Below are positions 32,989-44,379 of a stretch of 54,812 bases of DNA, one piece after another. Each line of letters opens with the position of its first letter. The first letter of the stretch is position 1. This DNA is from an uncultured Pseudomonadota bacterium (lineage in GTDB: Bacteria; Pseudomonadota; Gammaproteobacteria; Xanthomonadales; Wenzhouxiangellaceae). A program made the position numbers and the translations under genes. The DNA lies in the NCBI GenBank assembly GCA_937138395.1, contig CAKZPB010000113.1, positions 1-54,812 on the forward strand. Direction: 5' to 3'. Below the pieces are notes generated by a model that worked only from the letters and a program-made list of their open reading frames with translations, ran no database searches and had not been told where the DNA came from.

Positions 32989-34638
32989 TTAGCCGGACTG
33001 GAAACTGACCCGGCGAATGGGGTCAATACGATCTTCCATCGTATCCTGTCGCTGCAAAAGAATGCGGAAACAGGCCCCGGCGTTGGGCATCTCAACATAC
33101 TCCAGCGGTGCCTGGTTGGCATCGCACAACTGGCGCGCCAGAAACAGGCCGAGCCCGGAGCCCTGATTGTGAGTCGTGAAAAAAGGTTCGAAGATCTGGC
33201 TGCGTTTCTCGATCGGGATGCCCGGCCCATCATCAATGATATCGAGTGCCATTTCGCGCTGGCCGCGGATCGGGCTGAGACGTAGTATCAGGCTGGGCGG
33301 TTGATCATCCTTGACCGCGTGGCGCAGCGCGTTTTCCAGCAGGTTGGTAACAGCCTGTCCGAGCTGGCTTGGATCAACCAGCACATTGATTTCCGATTTT
33401 GGTGCTTCCACTTTCAGCCGCACCTGCGGCAGATCATGCTGCGAGCGAAACTCATTGGCCAGGTCACGTACCCATTGGCTGATATTGACTTTTTCAATCG
33501 TGGCCCGTTCCCGACGGGACAGCTTGAGCACGTTTTCGACGATGTCATTCATGCGCGCGGTGTGATTGCCGATAATTTCGATCATCCGCGCATCTTCTTT
33601 GCTCAAATCGCTGGACTCACCCAGTAGTTGCGACGCATGGCTGAGTGCGCCCAATGGATTCCGAATTTCATGTGCAATCGAGGCCGAAAGTCGCGCCAGC
33701 GATGCCTGGGCCAGGTCGCGGGCGCGCCGACTGATGACCGAGGTGTCTTCGAGAAAGATCAGCGTCGCTTCGCCGCCCAGGCCCGGCAGCTTGACGAATT
33801 GAGGAACCACGGCCGCCTGCGTCGACTTCAGCAACAGGCTTTCTTCTTCCGACTGACCGCTATTGCGCCACTGCACCAGACGGTCCAGCAGAGGCGGTGC
33901 GATCACTTTGAGTCGACGTTCGCTCGAGGGCGGACTGCCCAACAGATACCAGGCCGATTGATTCATCTGGCGAATCTCGAAATCCGAGTCCACGACCAAT
34001 ACGCCGGAACGCATGCGGCGGATGATCAGGTCATTGACTTGCTCCAGTCCGGCCAGGTCGCTGTGCCGGCGTTCGGCCAGCAGCTGGTATTCGCGGCCCC
34101 AGCGCCCAAGCAGAGAAGCTGCCAGCGCGGTGACGAAACTCGCGATACCGTAGATGCCGGCCTGAAGAATCGTGCTGTTCGCATTGCCGCTGTTGATGTT
34201 CAGGATGGTTTCAATAATGACACCGAGCGAAATCAATGCGGCCAGGAAAAGCGCGGTCTGAATCGGCAGCAACAAACCGGCGATGGCGACCGAAAAAATC
34301 AGGAACACGGCCAGGCCACTACCAAGACCACCGAAGCAGTGCATGATCAACAGAATGATGACAATATCAGTCAGGATCGAAAAGCGGGCCAACTCATCGG
34401 GTGGGTGCCAGGAACGGTATTGAAACAATGCAAAGGCGATCGCCGCCATGACATAGGTGAGAGCGCCGGATTGGGCCAGAAATAATTTATATTCTGGTTC
34501 CAGCGATGCTCCGATTTCGCCAAATGCTGCCCAGGCAATAATGACGGCCAGTGCCAACCTGAAGAACGCCAGAAAATTCAGTGAGCGATGGATCAGATGC
34601 GTATCCACGGCACTGTTATGAAAAAGTTTTGCGAACAC
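32989..34638 (-). CDS. pilS: Sensor kinase PilS
   Basis: 549 residues. Six membrane helices (about 20-180), a PAS-like domain (about 200-300), HisKA with the phospho-His in SIAHEIRNPLGALSHAS and an HATPase domain with NLLENALRHA, DDGPGIP and GSGLGLFLARQL. PilS of Pseudomonas senses pilin levels in the membrane and controls PilR. The start is GTG 34638 or TTG 34641; GGAG upstream fits GTG (8 bases) slightly better. It is expressed from a clear promoter at 34721-34749. Confidence 0.93.
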   Translation of the reverse strand: MFAKLFHNSAVDTHLIHRSLNFLAFFRLALAVIIAWAAFGEIGASLEPEYKLFLAQSGALTYVMAAIAFALFQYRSWHPPDELARFSILTDIVIILLIMHCFGGLGSGLAVFLIFSVAIAGLLLPIQTALFLAALISLGVIIETILNINSGNANSTILQAGIYGIASFVTALAASLLGRWGREYQLLAERRHSDLAGLEQVNDLIIRRMRSGVLVVDSDFEIRQMNQSAWYLLGSPPSSERRLKVIAPPLLDRLVQWRNSGQSEEESLLLKSTQAAVVPQFVKLPGLGGEATLIFLEDTSVISRRARDLAQASLARLSASIAHEIRNPLGALSHASQLLGESSDLSKEDARMIEIIGNHTARMNDIVENVLKLSRRERATIEKVNISQWVRDLANEFRSQHDLPQVRLKVEAPKSEINVLVDPSQLGQAVTNLLENALRHAVKDDQPPSLILRLSPIRGQREMALDIIDDGPGIPIEKRSQIFEPFFTTHNQGSGLGLFLARQLCDANQAPLEYVEMPNAGACFRILLQRQDTMEDRIDPIRRVSFQSG

Positions 34639-34720
34639 CAACCATCTCCGGCTTCTGTAATTATTATGTTGAGCCTGCGTCGAACCCCAGTGAACTGCTG
34701 CATCACCAGCCTGACCTTAG

Positions 34721-34749
34721 ATAATAGGAGCAGACCATGCCTACGTCAA
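34721..34749 (-). promoter_or_regulatory. Sigma70-type promoter of pilS-pilR
   Basis: On the minus strand TTGACG, exactly 17 bases, then TATTAT, about 83 bases before the pilS start. Both boxes are near-consensus with ideal spacing, making this the best sigma70 match I see in the window. Confidence 0.65.
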
Positions 34750-34838
34750 CGTGATGCGGTTCTCGTTTTTGACAATATAGCCGATGATGGTCCATTCGGG
34801 AAGGGCCCCGTTTCGCATGGATCACCGAGCGCTTGGAG

Positions 34839-34869
34839 TTGCCAGCGCCAAAATCAGCCGATGTACAAT
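34839..34869 (+). promoter_or_regulatory. Weak promoter candidate for sucCD
   Basis: TTGCCA, a 19-base spacer and TACAAT, 215 bases before sucC. The spacing is longer than optimal. The rest of the 34642-35083 gap contains the pilS promoter on the other strand and a possible 21-codon ORF at 34964-35029 that I cannot support. Confidence 0.25.
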
Positions 34870-35083
34870 AGCGGCCTGCTGAAACCGGTCCCGAATGATC
34901 CAATCTCGAGACGATAAAATACGGTTTCTGCATTGATCCGATACGGAGTCATGGGGTTATCCGATGTCTGATGATCTCAAGCCAGTTCCATCCCGATCGG
35001 CACTTGGTGTTCGTACTGGCTGCGTTTAGTTCAGCAATAGCCAAGTTCAACAACTCAACGAATCAACTATCCAGGAATCAGGC

Positions 35084-36244
35084 ATGAATTTTCATGAATA
35101 TCAGGCCAAGGAACTGTTTGCCGACTACGGCATACCAGTACCCAAAGGCGAACTGGCGCGCAGCGCCGATCAAGCCGTCGAGGCAGCGCAGAAAGTCGGC
35201 GGCGATCAATGGGTGGTCAAGGCGCAGGTCCATGCCGGCGGGCGCGGCAAGGCGGGCGGCGTTAAATTGGTCAATAGCCTCGATGAAGTGCGGGCATGCG
35301 CCGAGAAGATGCTCGCCATGAGCATCGAGACTTATCAGACCGGTGGACGTGCGTTACCGGTTGACTCGGTACTGATTGCCGAAGCCACCGACATCAAGCA
35401 GGAGCTGTACCTGTCGGCGCTGGTCGATCGCGGCCAGCGTGCAGTCGTATTCATGGGATCAGCCGCCGGTGGCGTCGATATCGAGCAGGTTGCCGAACAA
35501 GCCCCTGAAAAAATCATTTCAGTCGCCATCGATAACGCGGCCGGGTTCATGCCCTTCCAGGCTCGCCAGATTGGCTTCGGTATGGGTCTGAATGCCAAGC
35601 AGGTTCGTCAGCTCGGCAAGATCATGGACGGCCTGTATCGATTGTTTATCGAAAAGGATCTGGCCATTGTCGAGGTCAACCCGCTGATCATCGATAACGA
35701 AGGCGATCTGATCGCGCTGGATGCCAAGATCAACGCCGATGGCAGCGCGTTGTTCCGCCATCCGGATCTGGCCGCGATGCGCGACGAAGCCCAGGAAGAT
35801 CCGACCGAGCTGGCGGCCAGCAAGCATGATCTGAACTACGTCACGCTGGATGGCACGATTGCCTGCATGGTCAATGGTGCCGGCCTGGCCATGGCCACGA
35901 TGGACGTGATCAAGCTGGCTGGTGGAGAACCGGCCAATTTCCTCGACGTCGGCGGCGGCGCGACCAAAGAACGCGTCACCGAAGCCTTCAAGCTGATCCT
36001 GGCCTCGGACAACGTCAAGGCCATCCTGGTCAACATCTTTGGCGGCATCGTGCGCTGCGATCTGATTGCCGACGGCATCATCAGCGCGGTGCGCGAGATT
36101 GGCGTCGAGGTGCCGGTTGTTGTGCGTCTCGAGGGCACCAATGTCGAGCAGGGCAAGCAGCTCCTGGCTGACAGCGGTATGGCCATCATCCCGGCTGACG
36201 ATTTGAACGACGGCGCACGCAAGGCCGTTGAAGCGGCTGCGTAA
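35084..36244 (+). CDS. sucC: Succinate-CoA ligase (ADP-forming), beta subunit
   Basis: 386 residues. TCA-cycle enzyme making succinate and ATP from succinyl-CoA, acting as a complex with SucD. An ATP-grasp domain with [38 protein letters not shown] and EVNPLI, then a CoA-ligase domain with [17 protein letters not shown] and [20 protein letters not shown] 35084 follows AGGAATCAGGC. It is in an operon with sucD (21 bases apart), and not next to sucAB as in enterics; adjacency to pilSR is known from Xanthomonas-type genomes. Confidence 0.97.
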   Translation: MNFHEYQAKELFADYGIPVPKGELARSADQAVEAAQKVGGDQWVVKAQVHAGGRGKAGGVKLVNSLDEVRACAEKMLAMSIETYQTGGRALPVDSVLIAEATDIKQELYLSALVDRGQRAVVFMGSAAGGVDIEQVAEQAPEKIISVAIDNAAGFMPFQARQIGFGMGLNAKQVRQLGKIMDGLYRLFIEKDLAIVEVNPLIIDNEGDLIALDAKINADGSALFRHPDLAAMRDEAQEDPTELAASKHDLNYVTLDGTIACMVNGAGLAMATMDVIKLAGGEPANFLDVGGGATKERVTEAFKLILASDNVKAILVNIFGGIVRCDLIADGIISAVREIGVEVPVVVRLEGTNVEQGKQLLADSGMAIIPADDLNDGARKAVEAAA

Positions 36245-36265
36245 GCGAACAACAGGAATTTAGGC

Positions 36266-37138
<873 letters not shown>

Positions 37139-37146
37139 TCGATTCA

Positions 37147-37168
37147 AACCCGCCACTGGCGGGTTTTT
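37147..37168 (+). terminator. Intrinsic terminator of sucCD
   Basis: Stem AACCCGCC / GGCGGGTT with an ACT loop, followed by a T run (37164-37168). It lies directly after the sucD stop. Confidence 0.85.
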
Positions 37169-37307
37169 ATACAAGGTGCATAATTCATGCCTGTTTTCGC
37201 ATGCGATTGAATTCATTACGATTCAAAACTGCTTTCCTGCATGCAGATGAATACTGGCGCGAGCCTGGCGTGCACTTGAATCGGTTGTTTGATCAGGAAT
37301 TGGACCC

Positions 37308-38939
37308 ATGCTGAATATTGCTTTGGCGCAGTGGGATTTTCCGGTCGGTCGTCTGGGCGAGAATCGTGATCGTATTCTGGAACTGGCTGCGAAGGCACGC
37401 GACCGGCACCAGGCGGACCTGATTGTCTTCCCCGAGCTGGCACTGACCGGCTATCCGCCCGAGGATCTCGTGTTGCGTCCGGGCTTCATGAAGCGCACCG
37501 AAGAAATCTTTGCCGAAATTGTGCAGTCCGTTCAGGGCATCGACGTCGTTCTACCCTATCCGCGCGCAGCGGGTGAGCAGCGCTACAACTCGGCTTCGTG
37601 GATTCGCAACGGGCAGATTCTGGGTACCTACGACAAGTGGGATCTACCCAACTACGCGGTATTTGATGAACGGCGCTATTTCGTTCAGGGTGACCAGCCG
37701 ATGGTGATTGAAGTGGCCGGCGTCCGGGTCGGCATCATCATCTGTGAAGACACCTGGACGCCCGAAGCCAGCGCGGCGGCCAAGGCGGCCGGCGCACAGA
37801 TCATCGTGTCCAGCAACGCATCGCCATTTTACCGCGACAAGCACCTGGACCGCGCCCAGGTGCTGAAAGATCGCAATCACGAAACAGGCTTGCCGGTGCT
37901 GTATCTGAATTGCGTCGGTGGACAGGACGACCTGGTCTTCGACGGCCACTCGATCGCGATCAGCGCAGATGGCGAATTGTCGCCCCCTGCGCCGTCTTGT
38001 CAGGATGCGTTACTGCGGGTCGGCTTTGATCCCGAACAGCCTGGCCTGCAGTATCACGAGTGGCCCGAAGGCCAAACCGAATCCATGCCAGTCATTTATG
38101 GTGTGCTAAAACGCGGTCTGCAGGACTATGCGCGCAAAAATGGCTTTCGAAGCGTCACACTGGGCTTGTCGGGTGGCATTGATTCTGCACTGACTGCCGC
38201 CGTGGCGGCCGATGCATTGGGTGGTGAACATGTACATGCCATCATGATGCCGTCCCGGCACACTTCCGAAAAGTCATTGATTCTGGCCACCGAGCAGATC
38301 GATCGTATGGGCCTGCAGCACAACAATATCTCGATCGAACCGATCTACCAGGCCTCGATCAAGCAACTGGCCGACACCTTTGCCGGACGTCGGGAAAACA
38401 TCGCCGAAGAAAACCTGCAGTCACGCGCCCGCGGCATGGTGCTGATGGCCTTGTCCAATAAATTCGGTCATCTTGTGCTGGCCACCAGTAACAAGAGCGA
38501 GTTGGCTACCGGCTACAGCACGCTGTACGGCGATATGTGCGGTGGCTACAGCCCGATCAGGGATTGTCTCAAGGGCCTGGTGTACGAGCTCTGCAAATGG
38601 CGGAACGCACAGTCGCTGGCTATCCCCCAGGGTGTGATCGATCGCCCGCCATCGGCTGAACTGGCGCCGAACCAGCTCGATTCCGACAGCCTGCCGCCGT
38701 ATGACGTGCTCGACCGGATCATCGTCGCCTATGTCGAGCAGGACCAGTCCATCGAGCAGATTGTCGAAACACTCCAGATTGAAGAAAAGGTTGTTCGTCG
38801 AGTCGCCGGCATGGTGCTTGCGGCAGAATTCAAGCGCCGTCAGGGCGCGCCGGGTCCACGGATTACGCGCAAGGCGTTTGGACGCGATCGACGATATCCG
38901 ATCTCTTCGGATTGGCATGATAGTGGGGAAAAGTTATAA
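37308..38939 (+). CDS. nadE: Glutamine-dependent NAD+ synthetase
   Basis: 543 residues. Last step of NAD synthesis. The N-terminal nitrilase-type glutaminase domain (1-250) has the Glu of VFPELALTGYP, the Lys of TYDKWDLPNY and the nucleophile Cys of IIICEDTW. The C-terminal synthetase domain (about 270-540) has the ATP P-loop LGLSGGIDSAL, MMPSRHTSEKS and TSNKSELATGYSTLYGDMCGG. The length fits the two-domain form. ATG 37308 has AGGA about 10 bases upstream. No operon partner. Confidence 0.95.
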   Translation: MLNIALAQWDFPVGRLGENRDRILELAAKARDRHQADLIVFPELALTGYPPEDLVLRPGFMKRTEEIFAEIVQSVQGIDVVLPYPRAAGEQRYNSASWIRNGQILGTYDKWDLPNYAVFDERRYFVQGDQPMVIEVAGVRVGIIICEDTWTPEASAAAKAAGAQIIVSSNASPFYRDKHLDRAQVLKDRNHETGLPVLYLNCVGGQDDLVFDGHSIAISADGELSPPAPSCQDALLRVGFDPEQPGLQYHEWPEGQTESMPVIYGVLKRGLQDYARKNGFRSVTLGLSGGIDSALTAAVAADALGGEHVHAIMMPSRHTSEKSLILATEQIDRMGLQHNNISIEPIYQASIKQLADTFAGRRENIAEENLQSRARGMVLMALSNKFGHLVLATSNKSELATGYSTLYGDMCGGYSPIRDCLKGLVYELCKWRNAQSLAIPQGVIDRPPSAELAPNQLDSDSLPPYDVLDRIIVAYVEQDQSIEQIVETLQIEEKVVRRVAGMVLAAEFKRRQGAPGPRITRKAFGRDRRYPISSDWHDSGEKL

Positions 38940-39022
38940 GTTGGTTTTTTTGAATTCTTAACTTCAAAGGCCAATTCCAAAACAACGGCATTTCGCCGCC
39001 AGCTTCGCTGGCTGATGCGAGC

Positions 39023-39204
39023 GACTTTTTCGGCGAAAAAAGTCACCAAAAACGCTTCCGCCGGTGTCGGTGCCCGGCTTCGCCGGGTTCCCTGCGGTGC
39101 TCGTGCCAGGCGGGGCGAAAAGAACTCGCTACGCTCAAACACCTTTTCGCCCGATTGTCATCATAAGCGCCGCCTGCCCCTGTGCTCCCCGGCACCGCCA
39201 AGGC
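39023..39204 (+). repeat. Long intergenic repeat, copy B (inverted relative to copy A)
   Basis: Matches the reverse complement of 1336-1537 over most of its length, including GCCGGTGTCGGTG, CCTGCGGTGCTCG, GGGGCGAAAAGAACTCGCT, ACACCTTTTCGCCCGATTG and GGCACCGCCAAGGC. It opens with its own hairpin GACTTTTT/AAAAAGTC (39023-39044); the hairpin sequence differs from copy A but the design is the same. It sits after nadE in a gap of about 300 bases (38940-39238) that otherwise shows no gene. Confidence 0.7.
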
Positions 39205-39238
39205 TCATCAAAGTCAAGATCAAATTCAAAGACAAACC

Positions 39239-39367
39239 ATGACTTACAAGTGTTGCAGGTCAACAGTACTATCGTGGCTAGTGTTGCTGCTGGTAGGTTT
39301 GTACGTCATTGGAAAATTGCTCTTCAGATTTCAAAGCCAGCATATAAGGTTAATCATTGATCAGTGA
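39239..39367 (+). CDS. Possible 42-residue single-span membrane protein
   Basis: A short ORF starting at ATG 39239: a Cys pair (YKCCRS), then one hydrophobic helix (about 12-31, SWLVLLLVGLYVIGKLLF) and a basic/polar tail. It is AT-rich, follows repeat copy B directly and has no clear ribosome-binding site. Membrane topology is plausible, but expression is unproven. Confidence 0.35.
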   Translation: MTYKCCRSTVLSWLVLLLVGLYVIGKLLFRFQSQHIRLIIDQ

Positions 39368-39429
39368 AGTAATTTGATGGGTAATTTTGCACTAGCCGAA
39401 AAGGGAGCTGATAGTCTATGTGGCAATGA

Positions 39430-40732
<1,303 letters not shown>

Positions 40733-40845
40733 TAGGGAGCCCTCTATCGGCTAGCCTAGCCCCTGATGCCTGCCGGTTAGAGTGTCTGGTGTCGATAAAA
40801 TAGAACGCATATACTTCGCATTCAACTCAGTGAGTACTCACCAAA

Positions 40846-42195
40846 ATGAGTGCGCCAAATGCTTACCAGGATGTATTGAGCAACAGCCCAGGAATTGCTA
40901 AGGCCTCTGTAGGGTTGATGGCTTTATGTTGTATTGCCTTTATCTTGGTGTTCTATCCCGGCTATGTCAGCTTCGATGTGCTGGACCAGTTGGAGCAAGG
41001 CCGTACAGGTAACTTCAGCAACGTATCGCCCCCGGCCAACGCGCTGTTGTTGGGTCTGTCGTTTGCACTGAGTGGATCCACCGCCCCGTTGTTTCTGCTG
41101 AACACCATTGTGCTGTTCGCATCGTTAGCCTGGATCATTGCAATGCTGCGCCTGAATGCAGCCCACCTGTTGTTGCTGCTGGCCGTGTTGCCGCTCATTC
41201 CTATCCTGCCGCATCTTTGGACAGATGTTCATCTGGCCGCTGTGCTCGCCCTGGCAACTGCGCTGATGCTGTTTGCCTCGAAGACCGACCGGCCGATTCA
41301 TCGACACATGGCCTGGTTGGGCTTGTTGCTAATACTCTGCTGGGCAACCTGGGTGCGGCATAACGCGATCCTGGCGGTTCTGCCCTTGGCGCTGTTGCCG
41401 ATCGCGCAGGCGGTGTTCGGTACGCGAGAGGTGCGTGCCAGATCGATACTGGTCATGTCCGCACTGGTGCTGGTAGTCGCTCTGGTCTTTATACGATCAA
41501 CGTCCAATTGGGTGGTTGATCGACCCGCCAGTACGTGGGCCGTGACGACGATGTGGGATCTTCAATACCTTTCGATTGAAGCCGGTGAAGTCTTGTTGCC
41601 GGAACACTTTATCGGGCCCGGAATGGATATCGACGATCTGCAGCAGGCCTACAGCCCCAATTCTGCGGTTCCGCTGTTTGTCCGAACCAGCAGCGGGGTT
41701 CGAAACCCAACACTGGAAACGTTTGCACCGGAGAAAAGTCAGCAGCTGCTGGGTGCATGGATTGAATCGATTGCTGACAATCCGCTCGGTTGGCTCGAGC
41801 ATCGCAGCACCGTGTTTGTTCGATTGTTCGGCGCACACAAGGAAGACGACTTGGTCTATATGGTCGATTCTCCAAGATTTTTGCATCCAGAAGCCAGGGT
41901 TGGATGGCAGATTGGGATGCATGATCAAGTACGTGTGATTGTGGAAAAGGGGAAAGATCTCGGTCTGTTTTCACCCTGGATCAGTTTTCTTATTGCACTT
42001 TGCGCTATTGTTGCCGGTTGGCGTCAGGGCTTCGGAAGGACAGCCGCACTGCAAGTTGCATTATTAGTTTCAACTGCGTTATATCTTTCGATGCTGCTGC
42101 CATTAACACCCTCCGCAGAGCAACGTTATCTTCTATGGCCGCTTTTGGCTTTAGTCCTGGCTGGTGTCATGGCGCTGGAAAAGCAGAACGAATGA
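40846..42195 (+). CDS. Polytopic membrane protein, possible GT-C-like fold
   Basis: 449 residues with about ten membrane helices and a larger hydrophilic domain (about 225-360). Early loop FYPGYVSFDVLDQLEQGRTG and PHLWTDVHLAAVLAL recall membrane glycosyltransferase-like (GT-C/ArnT-type or DUF6020-like) proteins, in which acidic residues in the first loop matter, but I cannot assign a family firmly. The last helices end in LLWPLLALVLAGVMAL. Stands alone, 113 bases after the dehalogenase and convergent with the next gene. Confidence 0.75.
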   Translation: MSAPNAYQDVLSNSPGIAKASVGLMALCCIAFILVFYPGYVSFDVLDQLEQGRTGNFSNVSPPANALLLGLSFALSGSTAPLFLLNTIVLFASLAWIIAMLRLNAAHLLLLLAVLPLIPILPHLWTDVHLAAVLALATALMLFASKTDRPIHRHMAWLGLLLILCWATWVRHNAILAVLPLALLPIAQAVFGTREVRARSILVMSALVLVVALVFIRSTSNWVVDRPASTWAVTTMWDLQYLSIEAGEVLLPEHFIGPGMDIDDLQQAYSPNSAVPLFVRTSSGVRNPTLETFAPEKSQQLLGAWIESIADNPLGWLEHRSTVFVRLFGAHKEDDLVYMVDSPRFLHPEARVGWQIGMHDQVRVIVEKGKDLGLFSPWISFLIALCAIVAGWRQGFGRTAALQVALLVSTALYLSMLLPLTPSAEQRYLLWPLLALVLAGVMALEKQNE

Positions 42196-42302
42196 TTTTG
42201 AAGATCGATAACGCAACTGAAACGGACATTTTGTTGACTATGATGAGGTGATCAAAAGTCAAAAATATCAAGCTTCAATCGTCTACCTACTCCCTACTGA
42301 TT

Positions 42303-43076
42303 TCAAAAACGTGTGCCTTCAAAGCGCAAGGTGAACACGGCTTTTACAAAATCGCTTACTGGCTCGATCAGCCCCGGAAAACATTGCGTTATCAGTGGAA
42401 TCAAGTTCACCAGAACTGCGAGGCGAATTGCCGGGTGACGAAGCATGGAGTGTCGTGCAGCAATGGCAATGGTCAAGCCAATGATGATGGTCGTAGAAAT
42501 GACCGACGGGATAACAATGATCTTGGTAAAAAATTGCTCGGTTTCGAATCCATTGATCAGGATGGAGGCGTTCTGCACACCTCGCCCGATGGCAGGAAAC
42601 ATAATGATGAATGCTGTTGATACCAGCCATGTAGCATGGTCTTGTTTGGATTTTCGATGAATGATCGCTTGGTAGACTGCAAACAGAAATGCAATGGCCA
42701 GAAAAAATTCGGAAATTGCGATTGCATAGAAAAACTCGGGCGTGAAGCCCCCCAGACCACCAGGAGTAGCCTCGACGAAGCGGCCGAACCCAACCGTGTT
42801 TGGCAACATGCTCAATGCCGTAAATCCCACGCCCCCTGCAATCGCGAATCCGATGATGCCAACGGTGCGATGATTGAAGTATCGTTCCTTGGCAATGAGA
42901 TAAGGCTGGCTGATCAATAATACGTACCAGGCAGTTACCGTGATGACGTGGATGTGGATTGACCAGGGTGCACCCAGAAAATCCACATAATAATCAGGCG
43001 CAATAAATAGCTGTATTGCAACGAACGGCACAATCATCGATAGATGTAGTTTGTCCAACCGGCTTTGTTGACTCAA
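42303..43076 (-). CDS. Seven-helix membrane protein of unknown function
   Basis: 257 residues with about seven membrane helices. Polar residues inside the helices include His in SIHIHVITVTAWYVLL and NHRTVGIIGF, a spacing seen in haem- or quinone-binding membrane proteins, but no family is certain. The start is TTG 43076 with GGGGA about 7-8 bases upstream; an ATG 13 codons later (MIVPF) is an alternative. AT-rich relative to typA. It is 84 bases downstream of a divergently placed promoter region and upstream of the TIGR03032 gene on the same strand order. Confidence 0.7.
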   Translation of the reverse strand: MSQQSRLDKLHLSMIVPFVAIQLFIAPDYYVDFLGAPWSIHIHVITVTAWYVLLISQPYLIAKERYFNHRTVGIIGFAIAGGVGFTALSMLPNTVGFGRFVEATPGGLGGFTPEFFYAIAISEFFLAIAFLFAVYQAIIHRKSKQDHATWLVSTAFIIMFPAIGRGVQNASILINGFETEQFFTKIIVIPSVISTTIIIGLTIAIAARHSMLRHPAIRLAVLVNLIPLITQCFPGLIEPVSDFVKAVFTLRFEGTRF

Positions 43077-43160
43077 AGAAACTTCCCCGTGTGTTGATGG
43101 ATCACTTTGCTCATTTGCTATCAGTCACTCAGTGATCCAGAAAACAAGGCGTAACGCAAT

Positions 43161-44252
43161 TCAAATTTCATCGAACTTGATCATGTGCTTGATTTCATCG
43201 GTCTTGAACCCAAGCAGCATCGGGCGAATGGCCTCCGGCAAAATGGCGACGTCGAACAGTTCTTCGACGATGCCGTCGATGCGCATACTGTGGATCAGGT
43301 TGCCGGTATTCAGGTCGATGACGGCAATGCCACAGCGGGCTTCGGCATTGCGCTTTTTGAGCTCGTCATCCAGTGCCAGGCCGGAGAAGGACTGGTTGCG
43401 GGCCTTCGAAAGCCCGACCAGCGCATATTGGCCGTGAAAGGCCAGACCGCGAGCATAGCCGGGCACAAAACATAAGGGTTCAAATTCGCCTTTGGCCGGG
43501 TCGATGCTGCCCAGTTCGCCAGTGCCCGAGTTCAGCAGCCACAATCGTTTCTTGTACCAGCGCGGCGAGTGCGGCATGGACAGGCCTTCGCAGACTATCT
43601 CATTGCTGCGCACATCCATGACCAGGCCGCCGGACTGGCGGTGGTCACGCCAGCCTTCAGACACATCGCTTTGGCTGATCATCGTGACCCAGCCCGGCTG
43701 GCCTTCGTACATGGCAAGCCCGTTCAAATGACAGCGATCTTCCGGCGCCAGCTTGCTGATGAAAGGAGGCTTCCAGATCACCTCGAAGCTGGCTGTATCG
43801 GATGGCCTTGCAAGGCAACTGAACAGCGTATTGACAAATACCGGGCGGCCTTCGGCATCGATGCCGATATCGTGCGCATCAACGTCGCCGGTGGTCCAGC
43901 CCAGCTGTGGAATGAACAGCTTGTCATAGCCCTGATAATTCTCCCCGGCGCCGAGTACGTTATTGAAGCGCCATAATTGATACTGACTGGCCAGGTAGAA
44001 ACGGTCGGCGCGCGTGGCAATGCCCATACAGCGGGCAAAGCTGCGCTCGGTGATACTGATGCCCTGTTCGCCCATGCCGACCATGAACACCTTGCCGGCC
44101 TGGTAGGTCGTGAACGTAAAGCTGGCATTGAAGCCCTTGTACCAGCTTTCAAACTGGCGTGAGAAGTGCAGCCCGAACTGTGGCTGGTCTTGCTGCGCAG
44201 CCTGTGGAGCCGATTGGTCATAGCCGCTAGATTGGTTCAATGGTTTGTCCAC
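43161..44252 (-). CDS. TIGR03032 family protein
   Basis: 363 residues. Beta-propeller-like protein with NASFTFTTYQAGKVFMVG, ARCMGIAT, YLASQYQLWRF, DAHDIGID, VFVNTLFSCLA, CHLNGLAM, SMPHSPRWYKKRLWLLNSGTGEL and PGYARGLAF, the pattern of TIGR03032 (conserved, uncharacterised). No signal peptide is visible. The start is GTG 44252, without a strong ribosome-binding site. Divergent from typA. Confidence 0.88.
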   Translation of the reverse strand: MDKPLNQSSGYDQSAPQAAQQDQPQFGLHFSRQFESWYKGFNASFTFTTYQAGKVFMVGMGEQGISITERSFARCMGIATRADRFYLASQYQLWRFNNVLGAGENYQGYDKLFIPQLGWTTGDVDAHDIGIDAEGRPVFVNTLFSCLARPSDTASFEVIWKPPFISKLAPEDRCHLNGLAMYEGQPGWVTMISQSDVSEGWRDHRQSGGLVMDVRSNEIVCEGLSMPHSPRWYKKRLWLLNSGTGELGSIDPAKGEFEPLCFVPGYARGLAFHGQYALVGLSKARNQSFSGLALDDELKKRNAEARCGIAVIDLNTGNLIHSMRIDGIVEELFDVAILPEAIRPMLLGFKTDEIKHMIKFDEI

Positions 44253-44343
44253 GATGAATTTTTCTCATCATAGCGACTTTAGGCCGTCAGCCTTGGTCGC
44301 CTTTCGAAATGCAGTGATTCGGCGATTGAAGCGCTGCAGCCGA

Positions 44344-44349
44344 TATAAT
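44344..44349 (+). promoter_or_regulatory. Minus-10 element of the probable typA promoter
   Basis: A perfect TATAAT 31 bases before the typA ATG. No good minus-35 box lies at the right distance (around 44321), so an activator or weak minus-35 is implied. Confidence 0.4.
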
Positions 44350-44379
44350 GCTCGATTGCCTTTTACCTGGACCACCAGC

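Noticed and set aside
34964-35029. 21-codon ORF upstream of sucC
   Set aside because: Weak ribosome-binding context and no recognisable leader-peptide logic; chance cannot be excluded.
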